NCBI RefSeq assembly: GCF_024295805.1
Contig: NZ_JANCLX010000006.1
Span: 260,849-324,848 of the forward strand
From: Streptomyces cucumeris
GTDB lineage: Bacteria; Actinomycetota; Actinomycetes; Streptomycetales; Streptomycetaceae
Direction: 5' to 3'
DNA length: 64,000 nucleotides
The translations under genes were made by a program, and so were the position numbers. This document shows positions 1 to 6,659 of this stretch, piece after piece. The first letter of the stretch is position 1; the number at the start of each line of letters is the position of its first letter. The notes under the pieces are model-generated. The model searched no databases and was not told where the DNA came from. It worked only from the letters and a program-made list of their open reading frames with translations.

Positions 1-16
1 GCTCTGCCTCACAAAA

Positions 17-31
17 GCCGACCCCGGATTC
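17..31. repeat. 15-bp direct repeat, left copy
   Basis: The sequence GCCGACCCCGGATTC occurs here and again, perfectly, at 30184-30198 inside the interrupted carbonic-anhydrase-like gene. A perfect 15-mer at both extremes of the phage-like DNA suggests an attachment core, but the flanks do not behave as attL should: bases 1-16 do not match the carbonic anhydrase gene. I record it as a repeat, not as a proven att site. Confidence 0.5.
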
Positions 32-241
32 AGCCACCGGGAGGTAGAGAAGCCCCGGAGGGGGCGTGACGGCATACCGAGTGACAGACAGACCGGGTGA
101 AGGCAGGCCCGGACCGGTGACCGTGCAGAACGGTCGGGCATGCGGCCCCTGGCTCTGATCACACATCCCGGCCCTGCGGCACAGATAATCCCTGTAATGC
201 CGGTTCTGATGGCGACGTACCGTGACGGGCGTACCGGAGAT

Positions 242-300
242 CCCCCTACGAAGTGAGCAACCACCATGACTGGGGGACCTATTGCTTTCTTCGTAGGGGG
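242..300. other. Long stem-loop, possible structured RNA or DNA element
   Basis: CCCCCTACGAAG (242-253) is perfectly complementary to CTTCGTAGGGGG (289-300). A 2x2 internal loop is followed by an inner 5-bp helix (AGCAA 256-260 with TTGCT 282-286) and a 21-nt apical loop. There is no T-tract on either side, so it is not a typical intrinsic terminator. It lies in the 450-bp stretch before the first small gene, where I see no supportable coding sequence. Its function is unknown. Confidence 0.55.
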
Positions 301-394
301 GTTCACAGACTCCACCCGACTCGGGGCACCCGGAGCATGGAGAAACGCAAAGACGAAAGACAACCGCAGCAACCACCCAGGCCGCTAGACAGGG

Positions 395-408
395 ATTCCA
401 AATACTAG
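395..408 (+). repeat. Family B motif ATTCCAAATACTAG, copy 1
   Basis: First of six copies of a 14-bp sequence scattered through the prophage. It lies about 45 bp upstream of the gene at 454, in the opposite orientation to most copies relative to transcription. Confidence 0.6.
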
Positions 409-421
409 TAACCTCGCTCTC

Positions 422-433
422 GTCAGTGAGGGA
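422..433 (+). promoter_or_regulatory. Leader repeat GTCAGTGAGGGA
   Basis: One of three related 12-mers (also 689-700 and 1456-1467, both GTCAGCGAGAGA), each placed 14-36 bp before a small rightward gene. The shared upstream element suggests common expression signals for these cassettes. The exact role is unknown. Confidence 0.4.
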
Positions 434-453
434 AGGTAAGGGAAGGGTGCGGC

Positions 454-651
454 ATGGCAAAGGTCAAGCGGACTCCGGAAGGTCTCGCAAAGGCAATCGA
501 GGCAGAAGGCTTCAGGGTCGAGCGGAGAACTCACGGTTGGCTTTGCTATCCGAAGAACCCCCAGGCTCCGACGGAATGGATAAGCCGCAACGTCGGGGGC
601 CGAGGGCAGCGCAACAATGAGGCCGTAGCGCGCAGATTCGGGATTCTGTAG
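454..651 (+). CDS. Small phage protein, unknown
   Basis: A 65-residue basic protein. The N-terminal third is Lys/Arg/Glu rich and helical (MAKVKRTPEGLAKAIEAEGF), followed by a WLCYPKNP segment and an NVGGRGQRNNE stretch. The compact shape vaguely resembles HicA-like RNA-binding folds, but I cannot claim homology. The ATG follows a purine-rich AAGGGAAGGG ribosome site. It is the first of three small genes sharing upstream motifs and ending in the same type of hairpin, so it looks like an independent phage cassette. Function unknown. Confidence 0.6.
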   Translation: MAKVKRTPEGLAKAIEAEGFRVERRTHGWLCYPKNPQAPTEWISRNVGGRGQRNNEAVARRFGIL

Positions 652-658
652 CCTCCAC

Positions 659-680
659 GGGGGCCGGGCAACCGGCCCCC
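659..680 (+). terminator. Intrinsic terminator-like hairpin
   Basis: Perfect 9-bp stem GGGGGCCGG / CCGGCCCCC with a GCAA tetraloop, 8 bp after the stop of the gene at 454-651. Near copies follow the next two units (1376-1395, 1698-1719). Confidence 0.7.
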
Positions 681-688
681 TTCACCGT

Positions 689-700
689 GTCAGCGAGAGA
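689..700 (+). promoter_or_regulatory. Leader repeat GTCAGCGAGAGA
   Basis: Identical to the copy at 1456-1467 and related to 422-433. It precedes the GTTTAAACG site and the gene starting at 714. Confidence 0.4.
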
Positions 701-704
701 GTTG

Positions 705-713
705 GTTTAAACG
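705..713. repeat. Family A variant GTTTAAACG
   Basis: This differs by one base from the CGTGTAAACG family and contains the palindrome GTTTAAAC. It ends exactly one base before the start codon at 714, so a protein bound here would cover the initiation region. Confidence 0.5.
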
Positions 714-1013
714 ATGCATGACTATCAGGCCGTGATCAGGGTGAGGCACCAGGGGCGCAACCTGGCCGAGTGCGCCGACGAACTCGACGCCGTAACCGGC
801 GAACTGGTCGACTACGGGGCCACGGCCCAGATGTGGGACGGCGTCACCGAGTGGACCATGACCGTGCGCGTACCCTCCCTGTGGGACGTGGCGGCCACGG
901 CCGGCCGAGCCGTGCGAGCCGCGTACCACAAGGCTGGCTGGACGGTGAGCGTTGTTCGCGCGGATGCGTGGCAGGTCGCCGAGTGGGAGAACGCGAAGGG
1001 CTTGAGCGAATGA
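714..1013 (+). CDS. Phage protein, unknown
   Basis: A 99-residue soluble protein without transmembrane segments. It is rich in beta-prone stretches (YQAVIRVRHQGRNLAECADE, WTMTVRVPSLWDVAATAGRA, GWTVSVVRADAW), suggesting a small alpha/beta fold. The ATG is directly preceded by the GTTTAAACG site and has only a weak GAGAGAG ribosome site further upstream. Its stop overlaps the next start (ATGA), so the two genes are co-translated. Function unknown. Confidence 0.65.
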   Translation: MHDYQAVIRVRHQGRNLAECADELDAVTGELVDYGATAQMWDGVTEWTMTVRVPSLWDVAATAGRAVRAAYHKAGWTVSVVRADAWQVAEWENAKGLSE

Positions 1014-1369
1014 CCGAGAAGACCATGACGGCCTACCAGTACCAGGCCTTGAAGGCGGCCAGCGTGCACCCGCACGGACGGCTACCTGATACGCATGAAC
1101 GCACCCTCGAAGCCATGGATGAGGCGTGGTACGGCTTCGCCACTCAAGGCGATTGGTGGGGCCACGTCATCACCGACGCCGGACGCGCGGCCGTGGCTGC
1201 CCATGAGGAGAATTGCCAGAAGAAGGGTAAGCCGATCCCGCCTGTCAGCGTGGCGGTGCCCCTTCACATCGAGGCCGGAGAGTGGGGGCGCTTCGTCGCT
1301 CGGGCCGAGCGTGAAGGACTCGACCCTTACGAGAAGTTGGCTCAGCTCATCACCGAGAACGCCAACTAG
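1010..1369 (+). CDS. Phage protein, unknown, coupled to upstream gene
   Basis: 119 residues, start ATG at 1010 overlapping the previous stop by 4 bp. The N-terminal part (TAYQYQALKAASVHPHGRLP, then a Trp-rich WYGFATQGDWWGH segment) is predicted helical. The C-terminal part (GEWGRFVARAEREGLDPYEK) resembles ribbon-helix-helix-like or dimerisation helices, but not clearly enough for a call. It ends before a GGGGCCGG hairpin. Function unknown. Confidence 0.65.
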   Translation: MTEKTMTAYQYQALKAASVHPHGRLPDTHERTLEAMDEAWYGFATQGDWWGHVITDAGRAAVAAHEENCQKKGKPIPPVSVAVPLHIEAGEWGRFVARAEREGLDPYEKLAQLITENAN

Positions 1370-1375
1370 TGATCA

Positions 1376-1395
1376 GGGGCCGGGTGACCGGCCCC
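1376..1395 (+). terminator. Intrinsic terminator
   Basis: GGGGCCGG-GTGA-CCGGCCCC perfect 8-bp stem followed by TTCTT, 6 bp after the stop at 1369. Confidence 0.75.
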
Positions 1396-1412
1396 TTCTT
1401 GCTGGCGCGAAG

Positions 1413-1426
1413 CTAGTATTTGGAAT
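1413..1426 (-). repeat. Family B motif, copy 2
   Basis: Reads CTAGTATTTGGAAT on the top strand, in the sense direction of the downstream gene at 1503. It is followed 4 bp later by GTTTAAAC. Confidence 0.6.
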
Positions 1427-1429
1427 CTC

Positions 1430-1438
1430 GTTTAAACG
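1430..1438. repeat. Family A variant GTTTAAACG
   Basis: Second palindromic variant, immediately after the family B copy. The two motif families are stacked here upstream of a cassette gene. Confidence 0.5.
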
Positions 1439-1455
1439 CTGCTACTGTCTTCCTT

Positions 1456-1467
1456 GTCAGCGAGAGA
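1456..1467 (+). promoter_or_regulatory. Leader repeat GTCAGCGAGAGA
   Basis: Identical to 689-700. It is followed by a small hairpin (CCCCCGG AAA CGGGGG type, about 1471-1485) and then the gene at 1503. Confidence 0.4.
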
Positions 1468-1502
1468 AGCCCCCGGAAACGGGGGTGATGAAGGGAAGAA
1501 CA

Positions 1503-1685
1503 ATGGCCGTCAATCTCCGCAAGGGAATCCATCGTTGGGTGCACTTCTACGAGGAGAGCGTGACCTTCTGCCGGATGTGCGGAACCGTCCTCGACGCGGG
1601 GGACACGCCCGCTAGTGAGTTCTGCACCGTCCTGCACGATGCGCATTGCGCTTGCGACCACTGCCGAGAACTGATCAACGGATAG
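1503..1685 (+). CDS. Small cysteine-rich phage protein
   Basis: 60 residues with CRMC near the middle and CACDHC near the end, plus nearby histidines (HRWVHF, HDAH). The paired CxxC-type motifs suggest a single zinc-binding knuckle. ATG at 1503 is chosen because AAGGGAAGAAC gives a good ribosome site; an in-frame ATG at 1488 would add five residues. It is followed by the third copy of the GGGGGCCGG hairpin. Function unknown. Confidence 0.6.
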   Translation: MAVNLRKGIHRWVHFYEESVTFCRMCGTVLDAGDTPASEFCTVLHDAHCACDHCRELING

Positions 1686-1697
1686 GGGAATGCCGAA

Positions 1698-1719
1698 GGG
1701 GGCCGGGATACCGGCCCCC
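1698..1719 (+). terminator. Intrinsic terminator
   Basis: GGGGGCCGG-GATA-CCGGCCCCC perfect 9-bp stem followed by TTT, just after the stop at 1685. Confidence 0.75.
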
Positions 1720-2070
1720 TTTCTCGTTGCCATGAGGCGGCCCCTGCCATCCGCCACGGGGGTTAACAGACAGCAGGGGCCTATATGGTGCACGACTCGA
1801 CCGACCGGCCAAGGTGGAAGCCGTGCACCAGCTTGAGGGCCCCGGTGGGGCGTCGAGAGGTCCCCGCCCGCCGGCCTCGGGGAAGAAGTCGGCGAGCAGG
1901 GCCTTCGGGGGCAATGCGGGCCTGTTCAGGGCCCTGCCCCCTCATCCTCTAAGGCTGACTCCCGATGGACGCCTAAGAGGGCCATGCACCCGCCCCGACC
2001 GTCTGAACCTCCAGGGTTCGCCGATCGGTTTGGGCGTCCGCGCCTGGCCCGACTGGGCTAGGCTCGCTCT
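1720..2070. other. Non-coding stretch with two inverted repeats
   Basis: No gene is supportable here. An 8-bp inverted repeat GGTGCACG / CGTGCACC lies near 1787-1830, and CCTCTAAGGC / GCCTAAGAGG (one mismatch) near 1946-1980. The segment just before 2071 (GACTGGGCTAGGCTCGCTCT then ATG) has a possible -10-like TAGGCT and no ribosome site, so the next gene may be leaderless. Confidence 0.4.
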
Positions 2071-2475
2071 ATGGCTGAACCCTTCGTCAACGGTGACGTT
2101 CTGCACCTTGCTTGCGGTGTTTGCCCCTCCCGTCGTTTCCCCGTTGGGGAGTTCGACGTTTTCGAGCGACCGACGAAAGAATGCCCGTTCAATCAGGCAG
2201 ACGGACACCGATACCTGAGTGACGGCACCCCGGTTTGCGTCCACCCGGAAAAGGTCGGGCTGCCCGCGGCCCGCTACAAGAGCGAAAACGTGCCGTTGAC
2301 CGCCGAAGTGCATTTGCCGCCCGACCCTTCCGCGCTGGTGCAGTACTTGCACGACGTGCTTTACGGCGCCGCACCGGTCCTACTCGACCAGCTCATTACG
2401 CAAGCGACAGCGGAAATCCGGCGACAGTTCCCGGACCTTGACCCGCTAGACGTGCTGCGCCGTGCGCTGAGCTGA
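2071..2475 (+). CDS. Phage protein, unknown, with N-terminal Cys/His residues
   Basis: 134 residues. The first half has scattered Cys/His (CGVC, ECPF, DGH, VCVH) that could form a zinc site. The second half is helical (SALVQYLHDVLYGAAPVLLD and an Arg-Arg-Gln-Phe segment). No ribosome site precedes the ATG, which fits a leaderless transcript. It converges with the leftward gene ending at 2479. Function unknown. Confidence 0.6.
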   Translation: MAEPFVNGDVLHLACGVCPSRRFPVGEFDVFERPTKECPFNQADGHRYLSDGTPVCVHPEKVGLPAARYKSENVPLTAEVHLPPDPSALVQYLHDVLYGAAPVLLDQLITQATAEIRRQFPDLDPLDVLRRALS

Positions 2476-2478
2476 CGA

Positions 2479-3051
2479 CTACGCCGCGGCGAAGTCGATG
2501 GAGTGCGCCTTGCCGGAACGCCGGAACCCCGCCGCCTCGTACTTGGCGTCAAGGATCTCCAGCCGGCGTTGCGCCTCGGTGTGGCTGACCCAGTACCGCG
2601 GGTTGGGCTCGCCCCACGCGGCCACGTACGCCTTGTGCGTGAAGTCGCCGGGCGCGTAGTCGTGGTGCTCCTTGTCGGTCTGGTGAATGACCGACACGCC
2701 GACCCGCTTTGCGATCCGGTCGAGAAGCTGAGGCTGCGCGATCATCGCGTGCATCATCTCGTCCACGGGAACGGCGACGGGGATTTCCGTCATGTCCTCG
2801 TCCTGGCCGCCCAGCTCGTACACGGCCGCCTTGAGGGAAAGGGCCCGAAGTCCCTCCGTGAGAAGCGGGCGCTTGTCAGCGTCCAAGTCCCAATTGGCGA
2901 TGACGGGAAAGCCCGTGAAGCAAGTCCACGCTTCGTCGTACTTGAGCGCGGCGGCACAGAACGCCCCGAACTCAGGGTCAGCCTCGAAGGCCGACATGAT
3001 CTCTCTCGCTCGCTCCGCTACCCTCTCGGGCGCGGGAAGGGTTGCACTCAT
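2479..3051 (-). CDS. Phage protein, unknown
   Basis: 190 residues from the ATG at 3051, chosen for its AAGGAGAACACGG ribosome site; a longer frame to 3108 lacks one. The protein is mostly helical (PERVAERAREIMSAFEADPE, LDRIAKRVGVSVIHQTDKEH) with an EHHDYAPGDFTHKAY segment rich in His. There are no transmembrane or signal segments. I do not recognise the family. Confidence 0.65.
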   Translation of the reverse strand: MSATLPAPERVAERAREIMSAFEADPEFGAFCAAALKYDEAWTCFTGFPVIANWDLDADKRPLLTEGLRALSLKAAVYELGGQDEDMTEIPVAVPVDEMMHAMIAQPQLLDRIAKRVGVSVIHQTDKEHHDYAPGDFTHKAYVAAWGEPNPRYWVSHTEAQRRLEILDAKYEAAGFRRSGKAHSIDFAAA

Positions 3052-3196
3052 TCCGTGTTCTCCTTCGGTTGCGTGCATCTGCTGACCCGCCCGACTGTCG
3101 CTGTCCATGAAGACAGCCGGGCGGGGGTCTTACCCGCCGCCGCCGAGGCTCAGTGGAGTTCGGCGGGGCGGAGTCTGATTGCGAATGGCCGCGCTG

Positions 3197-3358
3197 CTAC
3201 TTAGGCTTGTCGTCCTTCACGACATACTCCGAACCGCACTTGTACGTGCCTTCCGGTGCGCCGGACGCGCGAATCAATGTCGCGTCATGCGTCGTGCATT
3301 GCGGCTGTCCACCAGCGTCCTCGCCGTCAGCGTTGCACGGAAGTTCGTTCTTGGCCAT
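3197..3358 (-). CDS. Small phage protein with Cys residues
   Basis: 53 residues beginning MAKNELPCNADG and ending in a Lys-rich tail (VVKDDKPK). Three cysteines (LPC, PQC, YKC) and a TTHD motif suggest a small metal-binding or disulfide-free knot. The weak ribosome site (AGG) makes the start less certain. Bases 3359-3584 upstream hold only a GGCCGCC/GGGCGGCC inverted repeat and no gene. Confidence 0.5.
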   Translation of the reverse strand: MAKNELPCNADGEDAGGQPQCTTHDATLIRASGAPEGTYKCGSEYVVKDDKPK

Positions 3359-3584
3359 TTCGCCTAACTTCTCTGGTTGTTGGAACCCGTTCCCGAAATA
3401 CGAGAGTTCAGAAGCGGGGGGAATTTGAGGCCGCCCAAGACTGCTCCCGTGGCCTCGGGCGGCCTTCGCGCTCCCCTCTTCGTCTCCCAGACGACAGCGG
3501 GGAAGACTGGGGCCGGCGGGGATGGTTGGGCCCTCCGTGAGGAGCGCGCCCGGCGGACTCGATCGCCGGGGGCCTAGGTGGTAC

Positions 3585-3767
3585 TCAGGAAGGACCAGAG
3601 CAGAACCGGCACGGCTCTTTACCTGCCCGCTTGGCCCTTGCGAGAGAGACGACGTGAGCCTTGGGCGAGTTGCACCGACCAAGTACCACGCAGTCATGGT
3701 CCTTGTGATAACGGCGGCCAGTCGGAATGACGTATACCGATGTGGTCGTTGCCTTCTGTCCGCTCAT
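3585..3767 (-). CDS. Small putative zinc-binding phage protein
   Basis: 60 residues. The RYHKDHDC motif near residue 19, CN at residue 32 and a C-terminal CRFC give a plausible H/C zinc site. The H-x3-C ... C-x-x-C arrangement resembles Ada-like or 'Ada metal-binding' knuckles, but the protein is too short for a call. It is part of a leftward run of small genes. Confidence 0.55.
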   Translation of the reverse strand: MSGQKATTTSVYVIPTGRRYHKDHDCVVLGRCNSPKAHVVSLARAKRAGKEPCRFCSGPS

Positions 3768-3786
3768 GGATCTTCCCTACAGATGA

Positions 3787-3966
3787 CTACGGAAATTCGT
3801 AATTCAGATACGGCAGCTTTCCAACGATCTCTCGCCCGTCCCTGCGGAATACGATCAAGGGGAGGGCAGTGCTGGAGCTGAGCTTGAATCCGTACTGGTT
3901 GCACAGTCGCTCAAGGTCACCCTTGAACCTGTCAAAGGCTGCCCTGTCGGCGGACGTTGACGTCAT
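3787..3966 (-). CDS. Small phage protein, unknown
   Basis: 59 residues, starting MTSTSADRAAFDRFKGDLER, then a beta-rich C-terminal half (ALPLIVFRRDGREIVGKLPY). The alpha-then-beta layout and codon use match neighbouring phage genes. The ATG at 3966 is preceded by CTTA with a weak AAG-type site. Function unknown. Confidence 0.5.
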   Translation of the reverse strand: MTSTSADRAAFDRFKGDLERLCNQYGFKLSSSTALPLIVFRRDGREIVGKLPYLNYEFP

Positions 3967-3990
3967 TAAGTTCCTCTTGCCCGCTCCGGC

Positions 3991-4314
3991 CTAGGCGACC
4001 GGTTCGCGTTCGCCATCCAAGCAGTCCGAGCAATTCACGTTACGCGCCCACTCATAGACAGGCTCATTCGGTTCGCCGGCCCCGCACTTCGGCCTCAACG
4101 ACTCCTCGACCGTGACGAGTTCGTGAACCGTACGATCCGCCGTTCCGACCGTCCCGGCCTTCACGTAGGCGGCCCCCTCGATCTTGGCCCGCATGCGGGC
4201 GGCAAGCTCGGTCTTCTCCGTGAACTGCTTGTTCTTGTTCCGGTCGTGCTTGTCGCACTTCACGTCACATTTGGCGCTGATCTTCGGCTTTCCGAAGTGA
4301 AGCGGCCTGCTCAC
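3991..4314 (-). CDS. Phage protein with Cys pairs, unknown
   Basis: 107 residues from GTG 4314, which has a strong GGGGAGG ribosome site 7 bp upstream; upstream in-frame codons to 4401 run through the neighbouring gene. CDVKCDKH near the N-terminus and NCSDC near the C-terminus suggest two zinc-binding halves around a central helix (EKTELAARMRAKIEGAAYVK). Function unknown. Confidence 0.6.
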   Translation of the reverse strand: MSRPLHFGKPKISAKCDVKCDKHDRNKNKQFTEKTELAARMRAKIEGAAYVKAGTVGTADRTVHELVTVEESLRPKCGAGEPNEPVYEWARNVNCSDCLDGEREPVA

Positions 4315-4331
4315 TCCAACCTCCCCTTTCT

Positions 4332-4436
4332 CTACATTCTTCCCGCGATGCCCAGGGAAATGATCAAGCCGCAAGAGGCGGCTACCAGCAAGACGAAACA
4401 CAGCCAGAAAATGCGGCCGAGGAATCGCTTCACCAT
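4332..4436 (-). CDS. Single-pass small membrane protein
   Basis: 34 residues: MVKRFLGR followed by a continuous hydrophobic helix (IFWLCFVLLVAASCGLIISL) and a short tail. The start overlaps the end of the cysteine-rich gene upstream by 7 bp, indicating coupled translation. It is too short to assign; possibilities include a superinfection-exclusion or lysis accessory peptide. Confidence 0.5.
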   Translation of the reverse strand: MVKRFLGRIFWLCFVLLVAASCGLIISLGIAGRM

Positions 4437-4681
4437 TTGATCGGCTCCAGAGTTCCGCCCGAGCACTGAGGGCATGGAACCTTGTACGTGAATGCGCAGG
4501 TGTCGCACCCCGCGAATCCGCAGCAGTCCGGGCACCAAATGCGCTTGTGGTCCGTGCAGGTTCCGCAGTACGTCACCAGCTCGGGTATGGCAGGTTTCGT
4601 CGGGGCGCGCGTCGTACGGCTCGACCGCGGCTTGCGCTTCCGCTCGCGGGTGCGCTCGGCGGTGGTGGCCGGCGGAGTCAC
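4430..4681 (-). CDS. DnaJ-type cysteine-rich zinc protein
   Basis: 83 residues. A basic N-terminal 30 residues (ERTRERKRKPRSSRTTRAPT) precedes four CxxC-like pairs: YCGTC, WCPDC, GCDTC and PCPQCSGG. This spacing resembles the DnaJ central zinc finger, found alone in many small actinophage proteins. It could bind nucleic acid or a protein partner. There is no J domain. Confidence 0.6.
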   Translation of the reverse strand: MTPPATTAERTRERKRKPRSSRTTRAPTKPAIPELVTYCGTCTDHKRIWCPDCCGFAGCDTCAFTYKVPCPQCSGGTLEPIKW

Positions 4682-4748
4682 CGGCGCCTACTCAGCCGGT
4701 GCGAACGAAGCTCAGGCTTCGCGGCCTTGGCGAGTGCCGCCCGCCTGC

Positions 4749-5213
4749 TCATGCCGACCCCAGGCAAACGCCGCGTGTACCCACTAGCTCTCTCGCGATC
4801 ACATGCTCAGGGAGGCGCGGCACCGCCAGCGTGGCGAAGACCCACTTGCCACAACCCGCGGGCTTCGTGCCGCACCGACCGCCGCTCTCGGCCGTAAGGG
4901 CCTCGATCAGGGCCAGGCCGCGCCCGCTCTCCGAGTCGGCACCAACGGTCTTCCGGGCGGGGGTCTTGGGGCTCTCGTCGTAGACCTCGATGGCGAACAT
5001 CCCGCCGAGGACGGCGAATCGAACGATCACGCAGGTTGAAGCGGGGGCATGCCGTATCGCATTGGTCACCAGCTCAGAGGTGAGGAGTGCCGCCGTCTCG
5101 ATCACGTCGCCTTCGTACTCCCACGCGGATAGCGCGTTGCATACGGCACGACGCGCTAGACCGGGCGCCTTCTCGTTGTTCATGAGCGTCTTGTACCGCT
5201 CCACTCTGGACAC
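4749..5213 (-). CDS. Anti-sigma-factor-type ATP-binding protein (HATPase_c)
   Basis: 154 residues from GTG 5213, which has GGGAGG 7 bp upstream. It shows the GHKL ATPase signatures of SpoIIAB/RsbW-type proteins: N-box ELVTNAIRHA, a VYDESPKTP acidic loop, and the ESGRGLALIEAL glycine box. In Streptomyces such stand-alone ATPases usually accompany XRE and DUF397 proteins in whiJ/abaA-like clusters, and here the XRE gene lies divergently 225 bp away. The inferred role is regulatory partner switching rather than phage structure. Confidence 0.85.
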   Translation of the reverse strand: MSRVERYKTLMNNEKAPGLARRAVCNALSAWEYEGDVIETAALLTSELVTNAIRHAPASTCVIVRFAVLGGMFAIEVYDESPKTPARKTVGADSESGRGLALIEALTAESGGRCGTKPAGCGKWVFATLAVPRLPEHVIARELVGTRGVCLGSA

Positions 5214-5269
5214 GCGCCTACCTCCCAAACCCGCGTTGGGGCGCGACGAACTAGCGGCGGCAGACGTTA

Positions 5270-5281
5270 GTTTGACCAAAC
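5270..5281. promoter_or_regulatory. Possible operator GTTTG-AC-CAAAC
   Basis: A 5-bp inverted repeat with a 2-bp spacer in the divergent region between the ATPase and XRE genes. It is a candidate XRE binding site, by position only. Confidence 0.35.
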
Positions 5282-5343
5282 ATCAGATACCGCCAGCAAG
5301 CTGGTGCGCTGGCTTCGTCGGTAGCATGGAGCACACGCAGCCC

Positions 5344-5364
5344 AAGTTGCAAGCGGTACAACTT
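5344..5364. promoter_or_regulatory. Possible operator AAGTTG-N9-CAACTT
   Basis: A perfect 6-bp inverted repeat with a 9-bp spacer, 75 bp upstream of the XRE start. The following TACTTGTTCATC and GGCATATTCAGT could hold promoter elements. Autoregulation by the XRE protein is an inference. Confidence 0.4.
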
Positions 5365-5438
5365 ACTTGTTCATCAAGACGGGTGATTGGCATATTCAGT
5401 CGCATGCGATCACAACGGATCGAGAGGGAGGGCAACGC

Positions 5439-6305
5439 ATGGCTGTAGTGCAGCGACCCACCGTGCGGCGGCGCGTCCTGGCCGCGAATCTGCGCAGGCT
5501 GCGCGAGGCGCGCGAGCTTCAGCAGGAGGATGCCGCGAACGAGCTGAGCTGTGATCCTTCGAAGATCAGCCGGATCGAGAAGGCGGAGTCGGGCATCCGG
5601 CAAGTCGATCTGAAGCTCTTGCTTCAGCTGTACGGCGTCAAGAGCAAGAGCGATCAGGAAGGATGGCTTGCCCTGGCGCGCGAGAGCCGCAAGCGCCGGT
5701 GGTGGCGCGACCTCGAAGACCGGCTTCCGGACGACTTCCTCGATCAAGTCGGCCTCGAAGAAGACGTGTCACACTGCAGAGGCTTCGAGCCTGGAGTGGT
5801 GCACGGCTTGCTCCAGACGCAGCCCTACGCCGAGGCCGTCGTGGGGCGCGGGGAGCCCGGCCCCCTTGACGAAGAGCGGCAGGCGCGCGTTCAGGTCCGG
5901 ATGGAGCGACAGAAGGCCATCACCCGCGGCGAGTCACCGCTTGAGGCGTGGCTGATCCTCGGGGAGGCCGCCTTGCGGCAGGAGTACGGCGGGCCGGCCG
6001 TCCTCCAGGACCAGTTGCGACACCTGACGGAGATCTCCGAGCTTCCGAACGTAACGTTGCAGGTACTACCCTTTTCGGCAGGTGCCTACCGGGGTGGACC
6101 GTTCCCCTTCATGATCTACCGCTTTCCGGAGCCATCTGAAATGGAAGTGGTGGCCCTCGAAAACCATACTTCTCAGAGCTACTTGGAGACCCCGCGTGAT
6201 ACTGAATACTACGGAGATGTTTTCAACCATCTCCGCGCCGCAGCGCTGGGCCCGATCGAATCACAGTCCCTGATAAGGGAAATCGCTAGGCAACTTGGCC
6301 AATGA
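5439..6305 (+). CDS. XRE-family regulator with DUF5753 domain
   Basis: 288 residues from the ATG at 5439, with GGGAGGG upstream. Residues about 15-65 form an XRE helix-turn-helix (NLRRLREARELQQEDAANEL ... SKISRIEKAESG). The remainder matches the DUF5753/Scr1 effector region (WRDLEDRLPDDFLDQVGLEE, PGVVHGLLQTQPYAEAVV, NVTLQVLPFSAGAYRG, ENHTSQSYLE). The family is expanded in Streptomyces and usually paired with a DUF397 gene, as here 14 bp downstream. It is probably a developmental or antitoxin-like repressor. A role as phage immunity repressor is possible but unproven. Confidence 0.9.
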   Translation: MAVVQRPTVRRRVLAANLRRLREARELQQEDAANELSCDPSKISRIEKAESGIRQVDLKLLLQLYGVKSKSDQEGWLALARESRKRRWWRDLEDRLPDDFLDQVGLEEDVSHCRGFEPGVVHGLLQTQPYAEAVVGRGEPGPLDEERQARVQVRMERQKAITRGESPLEAWLILGEAALRQEYGGPAVLQDQLRHLTEISELPNVTLQVLPFSAGAYRGGPFPFMIYRFPEPSEMEVVALENHTSQSYLETPRDTEYYGDVFNHLRAAALGPIESQSLIREIARQLGQ

Positions 6306-6319
6306 GGGAAAGAACGTAA

Positions 6320-6523
6320 ATGCACGCAAACAGGTCCGAATGGTTTAAAAGCAGCTATAGCGCCGAAAATGGTGGCTGCGTAGAGGCGCGGTTCCGAGCC
6401 AACGGGGTGGGCTGCCGCGACTCGAAAGATCCCGAAGGCCCGGCGCTACTGCTCCAGCCGGAGCAGTGGCAAGCCTTCGTGGACGATGTGAAGGCAGGCC
6501 GGTATCCGGCCCTCGGAGCCTAG
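6320..6523 (+). CDS. DUF397 protein
   Basis: 67 residues with the full DUF397 signature: WFKSSYSAENGGCVEARF, then VGCRDSKDPEGPALLLQPEQ and WQAFVDDVKAG. These small proteins are encoded next to XRE/DUF5753 regulators and are proposed to modulate them (whiJ/abaA paralogue clusters). It lies 14 bp after the regulator in the same operon, with a terminator at 6590. Confidence 0.9.
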   Translation: MHANRSEWFKSSYSAENGGCVEARFRANGVGCRDSKDPEGPALLLQPEQWQAFVDDVKAGRYPALGA

Positions 6524-6543
6524 GAGCTTCACGCGCGCGGGAG

Positions 6544-6553
6544 CGTGTAAACG
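6544..6553 (+). repeat. Family A site CGTGTAAACG
   Basis: Intergenic copy just left of the lysis-operon terminator, in the same orientation relative to the leftward late operon as all other exact copies. Its context GAGCGTGTAAACG is identical to the copy at 8744. Confidence 0.65.
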
Positions 6554-6589
6554 CAACGACCGGCCAACCCCGCGTGCAGCAACGCGAAG

Positions 6590-6618
6590 AGCCCCCGACC
6601 CTGTGAGGGTCGGGGGCT
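6590..6618. terminator. Bidirectional intrinsic terminator
   Basis: AGCCCCCGACCC / GGGTCGGGGGCT, 12-bp perfect stem, TGTGA loop, followed by TCTTCG. It serves the XRE-DUF397 operon and, with the next hairpin, the converging late operon. The terminator at 28399 has nearly the same stem. Confidence 0.85.
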
Positions 6619-6659
6619 TCTTCGTCCGGTCGCGGTGAGTGGCTTACGAACGACGAAAG

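Noticed and set aside
1-31. Calling the left copy of the 15-bp repeat attL.
   Set aside because: The 16 bases to its left do not continue the carbonic-anhydrase-like gene, as a true attL should. Recorded as a repeat only.
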